Source: an uncultured Pseudomonadota bacterium (GTDB lineage Bacteria > Pseudomonadota > Gammaproteobacteria > Steroidobacterales > Steroidobacteraceae). Taken from it: a stretch of 64,000 bases of DNA. Below the pieces are notes generated by a model. The model did not search any database. It saw only the letters and a program-made list of their open reading frames with translations, and was not told the origin of the DNA. The position numbers and the translations under genes are program-made. Of this stretch, positions 8,835-16,831 are shown in pieces; the first letter of the stretch is position 1; each line of letters starts with the position of its first letter. Where the stretch lies: assembly GCA_903884235.1 (NCBI GenBank), contig CAISEB010000024.1:94308-158307 (forward strand), in the 5' to 3' direction.

Positions 8835-11800
8835 TCAGAACTGCACCGAGACGCCGGCGCCGCCCGAGACCGTCGAGCTCGCGGCCGCCACGGTCACCCG
8901 GAAGGTCACACCCTTCGCGAACTCCGGCATGTGCGCGATGCCGAGTGCCACGGCCTCCTGCCCACCCGAGGTGCCGACACCGACGCCGATCGTCGTCTTG
9001 CCAGGCGCTGTCGGCATCGCGATCTGGCTCGCAGCGAGGGCGCTCGCACCCATCTTGTCGATGTCCTGCCGGACCTGGTGCTGCAACGCGGCCACGGACG
9101 AGGTGATCTGGTTCTGGATCCCGGACACCGACGCGTTCAGCTGGTTGAGGTTCACCGCATCGGTCCCCGACGTGCCGGCCGCGACGTTGGTGATCTGACG
9201 GGTCTGCTGCGCACTGCCGACCGAGACGCTGTTGGCGCGGTCCGCGATCGACCCCTGGCCGAGGGCGACCGAGTTCGTGGCGCTCGCCACCGCATTGGCA
9301 CCGATCGCCGTGGCGTTCGTCGCGCTCGCAATCGCGTTGTTGCCGATGGCCGTCGTCGGGTCCGCGGTCGCCTGCGCACCGGCACCGATCGCGACGGCGC
9401 CGGCGAAGGACGCGACCGCCCCCTGCCCCTGCGCGATCGCGCCCGCACCCGTCGCCTGCGCACCGTTGCCCACCGCGATCGCGCCGCTGCCGGTCGCGAC
9501 CGACGCGGCCTGTCCCGGAATGGAGCACTGCATGCCGCCGCTGGCGCTGACGGTGCAGACGCCCGCCTGGCCGTTGACGATCGCCGCGATCTGGACCTGC
9601 ACGGCCTGCACCTGGCCGACGTTCGCGGCATCGGTTGCATTCACGCCCGCGGTGACGTTCGTGATCGTGCGGGTGAGGCCGTTGCCACCGACCGAGACGA
9701 CGTTGGCGAGACCCGCGTCGGTGCTCTGCGCGCCGAGGGCCACGGAGTTGCTGCCGGTCGCGCTGGCGCCGGCCCCGAGGGCGACGGCGTTGCCGCCGGT
9801 CGCGGTCGCGCCAACGCCGGTCGGCGCACCCGCGACCGTCGCCTGGCCGCCGATCGCGACGTTGCCACCGGTCCCCGCACCACCGCCGGCCGGCGCCGTC
9901 GTCGCACCACTACCGAGCGCGATGTCCGAGGCACCCGCCGCGGTCGCACCGCCGATCGCGGTGCTCGACGCACCGGCGGCCGCGGAACCCGCACCCAGCG
10001 CGGTCGCGCCATCGGTCGCCGTCGCGTTCGCGCCGAACGCGCTCGCGTTCATGCCGCTGGCGCTCGCGGCGTAGCCGGTGGCCGTCGAATAATCGCCGCT
10101 CGCCTGCGCGCTGGAACCGAGCGCCGCGGAGAACGCGCCAGTCGCGACGCTCTGCGCGCCGAACGAGGCGGCGCTGTCGCCCGTGGCCGTGCTGCGCGCA
10201 CCGACCGACGTCGCGTTCGGGCCGCCGGCGACACTCAGGTACCCGGCCGCGAGCGACGCATCGCCCGCGGCGACGCTGCCCGCGCCGAACGCACTGGAGA
10301 AGTTGCCGACCGCCTGCGCCGAATCCCCGGCCGCGATCGAGGACGCGCCCAGGGCGAGCGTGTTGGTGCCGAAGGCGGCGGAGTTGAGGCCCGAGGCGCG
10401 GCTCTGCGCGCCATTCGCGGTGGATGAATCGCCGCTCGCCTGCGCGCCCGTGCCGGTCGCGGTCGCCGAGGCGCCGCTCGCGATGCTGTCCGCGCCGAAC
10501 GCACTCGAGGCGACGCCCGCAGCGACGCTACGCGCACCGTATGCGGCGGCCTGGTCGGCGGTCGCCTGCGCCGAATCGCCCACGGCGACCGCCGAGGCAC
10601 CGGCCGCGACGCTCGAGTAGCCCACGGCCGTCGAGGCCGTGCCGTTGGCGATGCTCGCCGCGCCGATGGCACTTGAATTGTCGGCCTGCGCCGAACTGCC
10701 GGCGCCGGCGGCAAGCGCGTTGTTGCCGAGCGCCTGGCTTGAGTCACCCACCGCGACCGCCGAGGCGCCCGCCGCGACGCTCGAGTAGCCGACGGCCGTC
10801 GAGGCCGTGCCGCTCGCGATGCTCGCCGCGCCCATGGCGCTTGAATTGTCGGCCTGTGCCGAACTGCCGGCGCCGGCGGCAAGCGCGTTGTTGCCGAGCG
10901 CCAGGCTCGAGTCGCCCACCGCGACGGAGGAGTTGCCGAGCGCGGCGCTGTTGGTGCCGTATGCGCTGGCATTGGTGCCGGCGGCGAGACTCGCCGCGCC
11001 GCTCGCGGTCGCGCCATCGCCGGTCGCGGCGCTCTGGAAGCCGACAGCCGTGGACGAGAGTCCCGAGGCGGTGCTCAGCGCACCGAGCGCACTTGCGCCG
11101 ATGGCGGTCGCGGAGCTCTCGGCGCCGGCGGCGGTCGCGTAGTCCTCGCTCGCGAAGCTGTTTGCGCCACTGGCGGTCGAGGCATTGCCGAGGGCCGCGG
11201 CGCCGGAGCCGGCGGCCAGAGAATTGGTCCCGGCGGCGTAGGCGTTGTTGCCGATCGCGGCGGAGCCGTCGCCCGCGGCGACGCTGCCGGCGCCCGCGGC
11301 GAGCGCCGCGGTACCGGTCGCCTGGCTCGAATTGCCGAGCGCGGTCGCCTGCACGCCCGTGGCGATGCTGCCCGCGCCGAAGGCGCTCGCGTAGTCCGCG
11401 CCGGCGATGGCGTTCGCACCGCTCGCGGTGGACTGCACGCCACTCGCGATCGCGCTCTGACCGAGCGCGGTCGAGGACTGCCCGCTCGCGAGACTGTAGG
11501 TGCCGAAGGCGGAGGCGCCATCGGCTGCGGCGTTGCTCCACGCGCCGGAGGCGGTCGCGCCGACGCCGGTCGCCGCGGAGGCGTGGCCCGCGGCGGTCGA
11601 GTCGACGCTTGCCGCCACGCTCTGCGCGCCGGTCGCGGTGGCGTAGTCGGCGAGCGCCTGGCTCGAATCGCCGGTGGCGGTCGAGGACTGGCCGAGCGCG
11701 AAGCTGTTGACCCCCGAGGCCGTCGAACGGTCGCCGAGCGCGACGCTCGAGTCGCCGAGCGCCGTCGCGGAAATCCCGCTCGCGTCACTCGCGATGCCGA

Positions 11801-12668
11801 GCGCCGTCGCGCGCGGGCCGGACGCACTGCTCAGGCTGCCGACTGCGGTCGAGTCGACGCCGGTTGCGCTCGAGGACGTGCCGATGGCGGTCGAGGCGTC
11901 GCCCGCCGCGTTGCTCTGGGCACCGAAGGCCGACGAGGCGACCCCGGATGCCGTGCTGAAATTGCCCGACGCGGTCGCACCGTCGGCGCTCGCGAGCGCA
12001 TTGGACCCCTCGGCCGTCGAATTCGCGCCGAGCGCGATGGCGCCCGTGCCCGTCGCCGTCGAGGACGCGCCGTTGGCAATGCTGTTGGCGCCGGTCGCGG
12101 TCGACTGGGCGCCATTGGCCTGGCTCGAGGCGCCCGTGGCCGTCGACTGCATGCCGGATGCGACGCTCAGCGTGCCGGTGGCGGTCGACTGGTCGCCGAG
12201 CGCGGTGCTGCCGCTGCCCGTGGCCGTCGAGGCGACGCCGACCGCGACACTGTTCGTGCCGACGGCGGACGAGCCACCCGCGACGGCAACCGATCCCGGT
12301 CCGATCGCGAGATTGCCGTCCGTGCCATCGACACCGGCCGTACCGCCGTTGATCGCCGTGTTGTTCGCGCTGGTCGCGCTGCCGGCGCTCGATGCCGGTC
12401 CAACCGCGAGGTTGCCGTTGCAGTCCGCCTGCGCGAGATCCGGCGCGAGTGGCAGCGCCGGGGCCGCGCCGACGTTGCTGTAGAGCGTGCCGCCGGGACA
12501 GGTGGGGGTGTTCACCACCTGGGCACCGGCCGCAGCGCCATAGAGTGCCGCGGGCACCGCGAGGATCGCGACCACGGCGGCGCGCAGGGCGATATGTCCG
12601 GACCGCGTGGCGCGCAGGGCGGAGTCGGTGCCACGCAATGCGATCGTGCGGCGACTGGAATGGGGCAT
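8835..12668 (-). CDS. trimeric autotransporter adhesin (YadA-like)
   Basis: Surface adhesin of 1277 residues, secreted by the type Vc route. An extended signal peptide (about residues 1-50, ending near AAAGA) is followed by a very long YadA-type head built from repeats of about 7 or 14 residues, with the pattern SxAxGxxSxA. Two neck motifs are visible (TRTITNVTAGVNATDAANVG and TRQITNVAAGTSGTDAVNLN). After the second there is only a short coiled-coil stalk (about 30 residues) and the C-terminal membrane anchor of about 70 residues ending SVQF. Ribosome binding site GAGGA precedes the ATG. It lies between two cytochrome-porin operons, on the same strand as operon B. Attachment to a solid electron donor is a guess from location only. 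Confidence 0.93.
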   Translation of the reverse strand: MPHSSRRTIALRGTDSALRATRSGHIALRAAVVAILAVPAALYGAAAGAQVVNTPTCPGGTLYSNVGAAPALPLAPDLAQADCNGNLAVGPASSAGSATSANNTAINGGTAGVDGTDGNLAIGPGSVAVAGGSSAVGTNSVAVGVASTATGSGSTALGDQSTATGTLSVASGMQSTATGASSQANGAQSTATGANSIANGASSTATGTGAIALGANSTAEGSNALASADGATASGNFSTASGVASSAFGAQSNAAGDASTAIGTSSSATGVDSTAVGSLSSASGPRATALGIASDASGISATALGDSSVALGDRSTASGVNSFALGQSSTATGDSSQALADYATATGAQSVAASVDSTAAGHASAATGVGATASGAWSNAAADGASAFGTYSLASGQSSTALGQSAIASGVQSTASGANAIAGADYASAFGAGSIATGVQATALGNSSQATGTAALAAGAGSVAAGDGSAAIGNNAYAAGTNSLAAGSGAAALGNASTASGANSFASEDYATAAGAESSATAIGASALGALSTASGLSSTAVGFQSAATGDGATASGAASLAAGTNASAYGTNSAALGNSSVAVGDSSLALGNNALAAGAGSSAQADNSSAMGAASIASGTASTAVGYSSVAAGASAVAVGDSSQALGNNALAAGAGSSAQADNSSAIGAASIANGTASTAVGYSSVAAGASAVAVGDSAQATADQAAAYGARSVAAGVASSAFGADSIASGASATATGTGAQASGDSSTANGAQSRASGLNSAAFGTNTLALGASSIAAGDSAQAVGNFSSAFGAGSVAAGDASLAAGYLSVAGGPNATSVGARSTATGDSAASFGAQSVATGAFSAALGSSAQASGDYSTATGYAASASGMNASAFGANATATDGATALGAGSAAAGASSTAIGGATAAGASDIALGSGATTAPAGGGAGTGGNVAIGGQATVAGAPTGVGATATGGNAVALGAGASATGSNSVALGAQSTDAGLANVVSVGGNGLTRTITNVTAGVNATDAANVGQVQAVQVQIAAIVNGQAGVCTVSASGGMQCSIPGQAASVATGSGAIAVGNGAQATGAGAIAQGQGAVASFAGAVAIGAGAQATADPTTAIGNNAIASATNATAIGANAVASATNSVALGQGSIADRANSVSVGSAQQTRQITNVAAGTSGTDAVNLNQLNASVSGIQNQITSSVAALQHQVRQDIDKMGASALAASQIAMPTAPGKTTIGVGVGTSGGQEAVALGIAHMPEFAKGVTFRVTVAAASSTVSGGAGVSVQF
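10570..10906. repeat. 168-bp near-perfect tandem duplication in adhesin head
   Basis: Two adjacent copies of a 168-base (56-residue) unit encode ALGNNALAAGAGSSAQADNS and its continuation, through to VAAGASAVAVGDSSQ. Copies differ at only a few positions, including Met/Ile and Ser/Asn changes. Corresponding landmarks (gcgttgttgccgagcgcc) start near 10709 and 10877, exactly 168 bases apart. It is in frame, so gain or loss of a copy would change head length without breaking the gene. Confidence 0.85.
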
Positions 12669-12939
12669 GGGGAATCGTCCTCTGACTCGGTGAGGGAATG
12701 GCGGTGGTGCCAGTCCATGGCACCTCGAATCCGAACAACACCGGCGCGCGGTCCGGAAGGAGAGTGATTCATATCACCATCCGGCAACCCCAAAGTGCTA
12801 CCCAGTTCACACTCGGCGCGTGATTGGCGCCCCGCTGGGGTATCGCACACCCCGGATGGGGTGTTACCCGCAGCGCCGATTGCGCGCGTCATGACGCCGC
12901 ATGAAGATAGAGCCCCCTCACCCCGGACCGTCCCCTCCC

Positions 12940-13140
12940 ATGGACATCGCTGCTGGCACCGTCATGATTCCCCTTGGCCTGCTGCTGCTCGCATTCGGCG
13001 GAGTCCCGAAAACGGGGGACGAGGACGCGGCCGGCCGCCTGCGTCGCCTCGCGAAGGACGCGGTGTTTCGCTGGGGCATGGGCCTCTCCACCCTTTCGTT
13101 CGGGCTCGGGCTCGTCTTCGAGCGCGTGCACTTCGGCTGA
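12940..13140 (+). CDS. small predicted membrane protein (66 aa)
   Basis: Starting at the ATG at 12940 the frame encodes MDIAAGTVMIPLGLLLLAFG, then a charged segment (KTGDEDAAGRLRRLAKDAVF) and a second hydrophobic stretch (WGMGLSTLSFGLGLVF). Two short membrane segments around a polar cytoplasmic loop are plausible. An upstream in-frame ATG at 12901 would add a proline-rich leader that looks less natural. I do not recognise a family, and the ribosome binding site is weak. It lies upstream of the adhesin gene in the opposite direction. Confidence 0.4.
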   Translation: MDIAAGTVMIPLGLLLLAFGGVPKTGDEDAAGRLRRLAKDAVFRWGMGLSTLSFGLGLVFERVHFG

Positions 13141-13465
13141 TCGACCCGATCGGGATTCGCCGAAAGAAGATTAGGCATCGCTTTCAATACGTTGATTGAT
13201 AAAGTTTTAATAAATCCTCGAAATCACTTGAAGTACCGGGTCGCACCCGGATCGAAGGGCCGCCCGGTGGCAGGGTCCGATCACGGCGAGTCGGTCGACG
13301 CCATGATTTAAGAACGCGCCGTGCGCCTCGCGGGCGCGCGCCCGGTCCGGCAGCGCCCCCGGCTGCGTGCCGCGCCCTGCCGGCGCACCCCTGCCCCGCG
13401 GCGATGCGCCGCGCAGCGCCGGGGGCGGCTTGCCTCGTCTTAAAGGAGAGCCGCGCGCCGCGCGA
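13141..13465. other. intergenic region, no gene seen
   Basis: A short AT-rich tract (about 13160-13225) is followed by a very GC-rich tract with several overlapping inverted repeats. This lies downstream of the tetraheme cytochrome gene. It may hold the end of the operon B transcript, but I see no clear hairpin plus T-run. No open frame looks coding. Confidence 0.4.
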
Positions 13466-14569
13466 TCACCCCGCCGGGACCGGGGTGGGCAGGCCCTGGG
13501 CCGTGGCGGGGCCACCGGCGGGTCGCACGAGCTCCGGGTAGAACTTCAGCATCGGCGCACCGCCGAGCGGCTTGTTCGAGCCGCGATGGCAGGTCGCGCA
13601 ATAGACCTTGGGGTTGTCGCCGCCCGGTCCGAGCCGGTTCGTGGGCAGCAGGCCGCCCACCGTCTGGATGTAGCCGTTGTTGAGGTCGCGCACCATGCGG
13701 ATCCCGTACCAGGCCGTCGCGCGCTGTGGCGGGCTGAGGTCCCACGAGAAGAATGACTTCGTGTTGTGGCAGAACGTGCAGTTCACGCCGAGCGACTCGG
13801 ACATCACCATCATCAGGCTGTAGGTTTCCTTGGCCTGGTTGATCGAATGGCGATTGCCCGCCTGCAACGCCTCGGTGCCGACGATGCGGATCGGCTTGTC
13901 GTGCTGCAGGTAGTCGCCAAGCGAGACGTTCGGCAGGGTCGTCGAGGCCGCGGCCGGGGTCGGCAGGTAGTCACCCTTCAGGTTCGTCGGCACGGTGCCG
14001 GAGGCCGCCGACGGCGTGACCGGCCGAGCGGGCCGCAGCGGCGGCATCAGCCCGTGCTGCTCGCGCGGCATCGCCGCGAACCACTCCTTGGCCGGGACCG
14101 GCTGGCCCCGATGGCAGGTGTAGCAGGTGACGCCGGTCGCGCCGACGTGCTGCGTCCAGTCGCTGTTGATGTGGCGCACCATGCGCAGCATCTCCCGCGC
14201 CACGCGCTTGGTGTACTTCGCGTCGCTCGCATAGTCCGGCGCGGCATGGCAGTAGTCGCAGCCGACATCGGGCGCGACCCAGGCCTTGATCGACAGCATC
14301 AGTCGCACCATCTGCCCCTGCGTCAGGTCGCCGAGCACCTGCACGTTCTGGTACACCTCGCTCGCCTTCGGGCCGTTCGGGTTCCCCGGCCGCAGGGGCT
14401 TCGGGAACGTATTGATGGCGTGCTGGGCATCGACCTGGAACGGCCGCTTCAGCTGGAACATCGCGAGTCCACGGTAGCCGCGCTGCTCCGCGTTGGTGCG
14501 CGTGTACTTGTAGGCGAAGAGCCCGACGATCACCAGCAGGAAGCCGAGTAGAACGCGACGCACGGTCAT
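13466..14569 (-). CDS. tetraheme cytochrome, PufC (reaction-centre cytochrome) type
   Basis: Periplasmic multiheme electron carrier of 367 residues. An uncleaved N-terminal membrane anchor (residues 5-20) is followed by four heme motifs: CDYCH (104-108), CYTCH (149-153), CTFCH (264-268) and CATCH (324-328). Each pair is laid out as in the photosynthetic reaction-centre cytochrome subunit, with methionine-rich helices before the first and third hemes (MVRLMLSIKAWV and YSLMMVMSESLGV) and MVRHIN/MVRDLN helices before the second and fourth. A proline/serine-rich linker (about 180-215) separates the two halves. Ribosome binding site GGAGG precedes the ATG. No reaction-centre, chlorophyll or carotenoid gene is nearby, so a non-photosynthetic role as acceptor or relay for the operon B porin and HiPIP is inferred. 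Confidence 0.88.
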   Translation of the reverse strand: MTVRRVLLGFLLVIVGLFAYKYTRTNAEQRGYRGLAMFQLKRPFQVDAQHAINTFPKPLRPGNPNGPKASEVYQNVQVLGDLTQGQMVRLMLSIKAWVAPDVGCDYCHAAPDYASDAKYTKRVAREMLRMVRHINSDWTQHVGATGVTCYTCHRGQPVPAKEWFAAMPREQHGLMPPLRPARPVTPSAASGTVPTNLKGDYLPTPAAASTTLPNVSLGDYLQHDKPIRIVGTEALQAGNRHSINQAKETYSLMMVMSESLGVNCTFCHNTKSFFSWDLSPPQRATAWYGIRMVRDLNNGYIQTVGGLLPTNRLGPGGDNPKVYCATCHRGSNKPLGGAPMLKFYPELVRPAGGPATAQGLPTPVPAG

Positions 14570-14677
14570 GGACGTTTGCCTCCGGGACGCCGACCTTGCG
14601 ACGGCACCCTCCGGGGTCGCCGCCGACGGCCGTCAGCGGGACCCCTGTTGTTGTTATGGCCCGCGAGGGGCCTCCTG

Positions 14678-15037
14678 TCAGGTACCCGCCCTCTTCGCCC
14701 CGGCATCACGCTTGTCCGTCCACCCCTGGCAGTAGCAGTGGACGCAGACATCGCCCTCGAGCAGCGCGCAATCGCCCGAATCGGCCCCGAACAGGCCCGA
14801 GCTCTTCGGCGTGAAGTTGATGCAGCCCTTGCAGCTCTTGCCGCTGTCATCGGGCGTGTCCTGGAAGTAGAAGTCGTCCTTCGCGGCCTTGCCCTTCTTC
14901 TTCTTCGCACCCGCCGCAGGCGTCGCCTCGGCGAAGGCCGGCTGGACGCCGACCACCGTCACGGCGATGGCCGCGAGCAGCGTCGCGCCGCGCGTCAGGG
15001 CGGCTCGTCTGGACATGGCTTGCGTTGAATCGGTCAT
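14678..15037 (-). CDS. HiPIP-like high-potential iron-sulfur protein
   Basis: Small periplasmic 4Fe-4S electron carrier, 119 residues. A Tat-type leader (SRRAALTRGATLL) ends near AFA36. A lysine-rich linker and the YFQDTPDDSGKSC stretch follow, then cysteines at 69, 72, 90, 98, 101 and 103. HiPIPs use four cysteines (C-x2-C-x14-17-C-x12-13-C); 69, 72, 90 and 103 fit. Cys98 and Cys101 are extra, and the terminal motif reads CQGW rather than GWC, which is unusual. Ribosome binding site AGGAGG supports the start. The gene begins 37 bases after the Cyc2-like gene and is followed by the tetraheme gene, so it probably shuttles electrons between them. The Acidithiobacillus Iro protein belongs to the same fold. 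Confidence 0.8.
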   Translation of the reverse strand: MTDSTQAMSRRAALTRGATLLAAIAVTVVGVQPAFAEATPAAGAKKKKGKAAKDDFYFQDTPDDSGKSCKGCINFTPKSSGLFGADSGDCALLEGDVCVHCYCQGWTDKRDAGAKRAGT

Positions 15038-15074
15038 CGGGAGCCTCCTGTGAAGTGAGTCGTGATCCGGCGGA

Positions 15075-16505
15075 TCAGTACATCAGCCATGCGAGCAGGT
15101 ACAACGTGTTGTTGTCCTTCGCGTCGCGGCCGCTGCCGTTGTAGTTCGAACCGGCGCCGTTGAACTTCGAGTACGCGGTGTACTGCAGCACCAGCCGCCG
15201 CTTGCGGAAGGACTGCGCATCGGTCGACGAGAACAGCCAGTTGAGCTCCGCGATGTACGCCTCGGTCTCGGGGCTGCCGTTTGCATTCGCGTTGACGGCA
15301 CTGACCGCCGGATTGTCCGGATGGGCGATGTCGTAGGGCGCATACAGCAGCGAATCCACCGAACCGCTGGTCTTCTGGTACCCGACGCTGATGCCGTACC
15401 ACTTGTTGTAGTAGTAGCTCAGCTTCGCGTTGACGAAGTTCAGCGTGTTGGTGTGGTTGGCGGCCCCGCCATTGGCGTAGGCATTGTCGAGCGTCTGCTG
15501 CTCGTGGACGTTGGTGTACATCGCGCTGAAGCGGTGCTTGTCGGTGATGTACTGGTACTGGGCATCGAACGCGGTGTCCTTGTAGCGATCGGACAGCCCG
15601 GTCGGTGCGATGCCCGGCTGGTAGACCTTCGCGTCGAGCCCGAAGGATCCGATCATCGCGGATTGATGGCCCCGACCCCACTCGTGCTGGAGCGCGACCC
15701 GGTAGTAGGGCGCGACGCCGTCGATGTGGTACAGCGACTCGTTCGGCACGTTGAGGTGCAGCAGGCTGAGCACGCCGTCGGTGGTCCGATAGCCACCGGC
15801 CTCCAAGTACAGCGTGCGGCCGAGCAGCGTGTACGCCGTGAGTCCGCCTGCCGACTGCGCGAGCGCCGCGTTGATGATCGGTGAGGCCACCGGTGCGGGC
15901 GCCACCGTCGATCCGGCATACGGCCATCCCCACACCGGCGTCGTGTTCCAGACGTCCGACATGGTCGGGTTGTTGTTCAGGCTGATGCCGTACAGCGCCT
16001 CGAACTTGCCATTCGTGTACGAGTTCGCGACCCGCACCTCGAAGTTGTCCATCGCCGTGTGCCCGGCCGCGCCGTCGTACGTCAGCTGGCAGAAGCAGCC
16101 GACATGCTCGGCCAGCTTGCCGTTCAGGAAGATGCTCGCCTGCTGCAGGATGACCTCGTTGTTCAGCGGGAAGTCGTTGGCCTTGATCGTGCCGGGCGTA
16201 TTCGGATTCGCGGTATGGGTCACCGAGAACTGCAGCATCCCGGCGATCGGGATCTGCGGAGGCGGATCCCTGAAGTCGAACGAGACCAGCGGCCGCTTGA
16301 CGTCGTCGTCCACGGCCTTGGTCAACTGGTAGCCGCCGAGCTTGAAGCGCCGGCCGACGTTGGTGAGCTCCAGCCAACTCATGTGGCACGTCGTGCAGTC
16401 CATGCCGCTCTGGCGCGCGAAGGACGGCACGGCGGACGCATCGAGCGAGAGCAGCCCCAGCGTTGCAAGCGTGGCCCAGACGAGAACCGTTCGCATCGAC
16501 ATCAT
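15075..16505 (-). CDS. Cyc2-like fused monoheme cytochrome-porin B
   Basis: Second outer-membrane cytochrome-porin, 476 residues. The signal peptide ends at DASA25 and the mature protein begins VPSFARQSGMDCTTCH, with CxxCH at 37-41, followed by ELTNVGRRFKLGGYQL. The rest is a beta-barrel-like sequence ending LYLLAWLMY. It shares with porin A the heme motif, GISLNNNPTxxDVWNTTP and the terminal NGSGRDAKDNNTLY, so the two are paralogs. The ATG at 16505 has AAGGGGG upstream; the frame is open 37 residues further but with no ribosome binding site. It heads an apparent operon with the HiPIP-like and tetraheme genes. Function in Fe(II) or other extracellular electron uptake is inferred from Cyc2. 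Confidence 0.8.
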   Translation of the reverse strand: MMSMRTVLVWATLATLGLLSLDASAVPSFARQSGMDCTTCHMSWLELTNVGRRFKLGGYQLTKAVDDDVKRPLVSFDFRDPPPQIPIAGMLQFSVTHTANPNTPGTIKANDFPLNNEVILQQASIFLNGKLAEHVGCFCQLTYDGAAGHTAMDNFEVRVANSYTNGKFEALYGISLNNNPTMSDVWNTTPVWGWPYAGSTVAPAPVASPIINAALAQSAGGLTAYTLLGRTLYLEAGGYRTTDGVLSLLHLNVPNESLYHIDGVAPYYRVALQHEWGRGHQSAMIGSFGLDAKVYQPGIAPTGLSDRYKDTAFDAQYQYITDKHRFSAMYTNVHEQQTLDNAYANGGAANHTNTLNFVNAKLSYYYNKWYGISVGYQKTSGSVDSLLYAPYDIAHPDNPAVSAVNANANGSPETEAYIAELNWLFSSTDAQSFRKRRLVLQYTAYSKFNGAGSNYNGSGRDAKDNNTLYLLAWLMY

Positions 16506-16679
16506 GTACGCCCCCTTGGCTGCGTGGTCCTGCGCCTGCAGCGCGGACCCCGTCGTGATTGGATTCCCCATTTCCCACGCGTTTCCGCCGTTGTTCCCCG
16601 CCGCTGTGCAACGCACTTACGCTTCGAAGGTCCGCCAGCACGGTGTCGATGTAAAACGAGGAATCCGCGCGACGTGGTT

Positions 16680-16695
16680 TTGAAAAGCTAATCAA
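16680..16695. promoter_or_regulatory. candidate LysR-type operator (TTGA-N8-TCAA)
   Basis: The dyad TTGA (16680-16683) and TCAA (16692-16695) with an AT-rich core lies in the divergent space between the operon B porin gene and the CbbR-like gene. LysR regulators bind such short interrupted dyads between divergent genes. This is a position and symmetry argument only. Confidence 0.35.
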
Positions 16696-16812
16696 TCCCG
16701 TTCGTGATCGGCTCCATGGGTGCTGCGTCGCAGCACCACGGGCGTGACGATTCAGGCGTTGTCCTTCGCCCGTGGCTACCGTTAAGGTGGGCTCGTCGCC
16801 GCGGAACATCCC

Positions 16813-16821
16813 GGGGGGGGG
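16813..16821 (+). repeat. G9 homopolymer upstream of the LysR gene
   Basis: Nine consecutive G bases lie 11 bases before the favoured ATG of the LysR gene and inside the longer alternative frame. Such tracts are prone to slippage and also to sequencing error. If the longer start were used, length change here would shift the frame. Confidence 0.7.
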
Positions 16822-16831
16822 AACACGCGAG

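Noticed and set aside
8811..10427. Plus-strand frames opposite the adhesin (8811-10427, 11583-12767)
   Set aside because: Shadows caused by repetitive GC-rich adhesin sequence on the minus strand.
15034..16809. Overlapping 591-codon minus-strand frame at the porin B gene
   Set aside because: Frame-shifted shadow; the porin frame has the signal peptide, heme motif and ribosome binding site.
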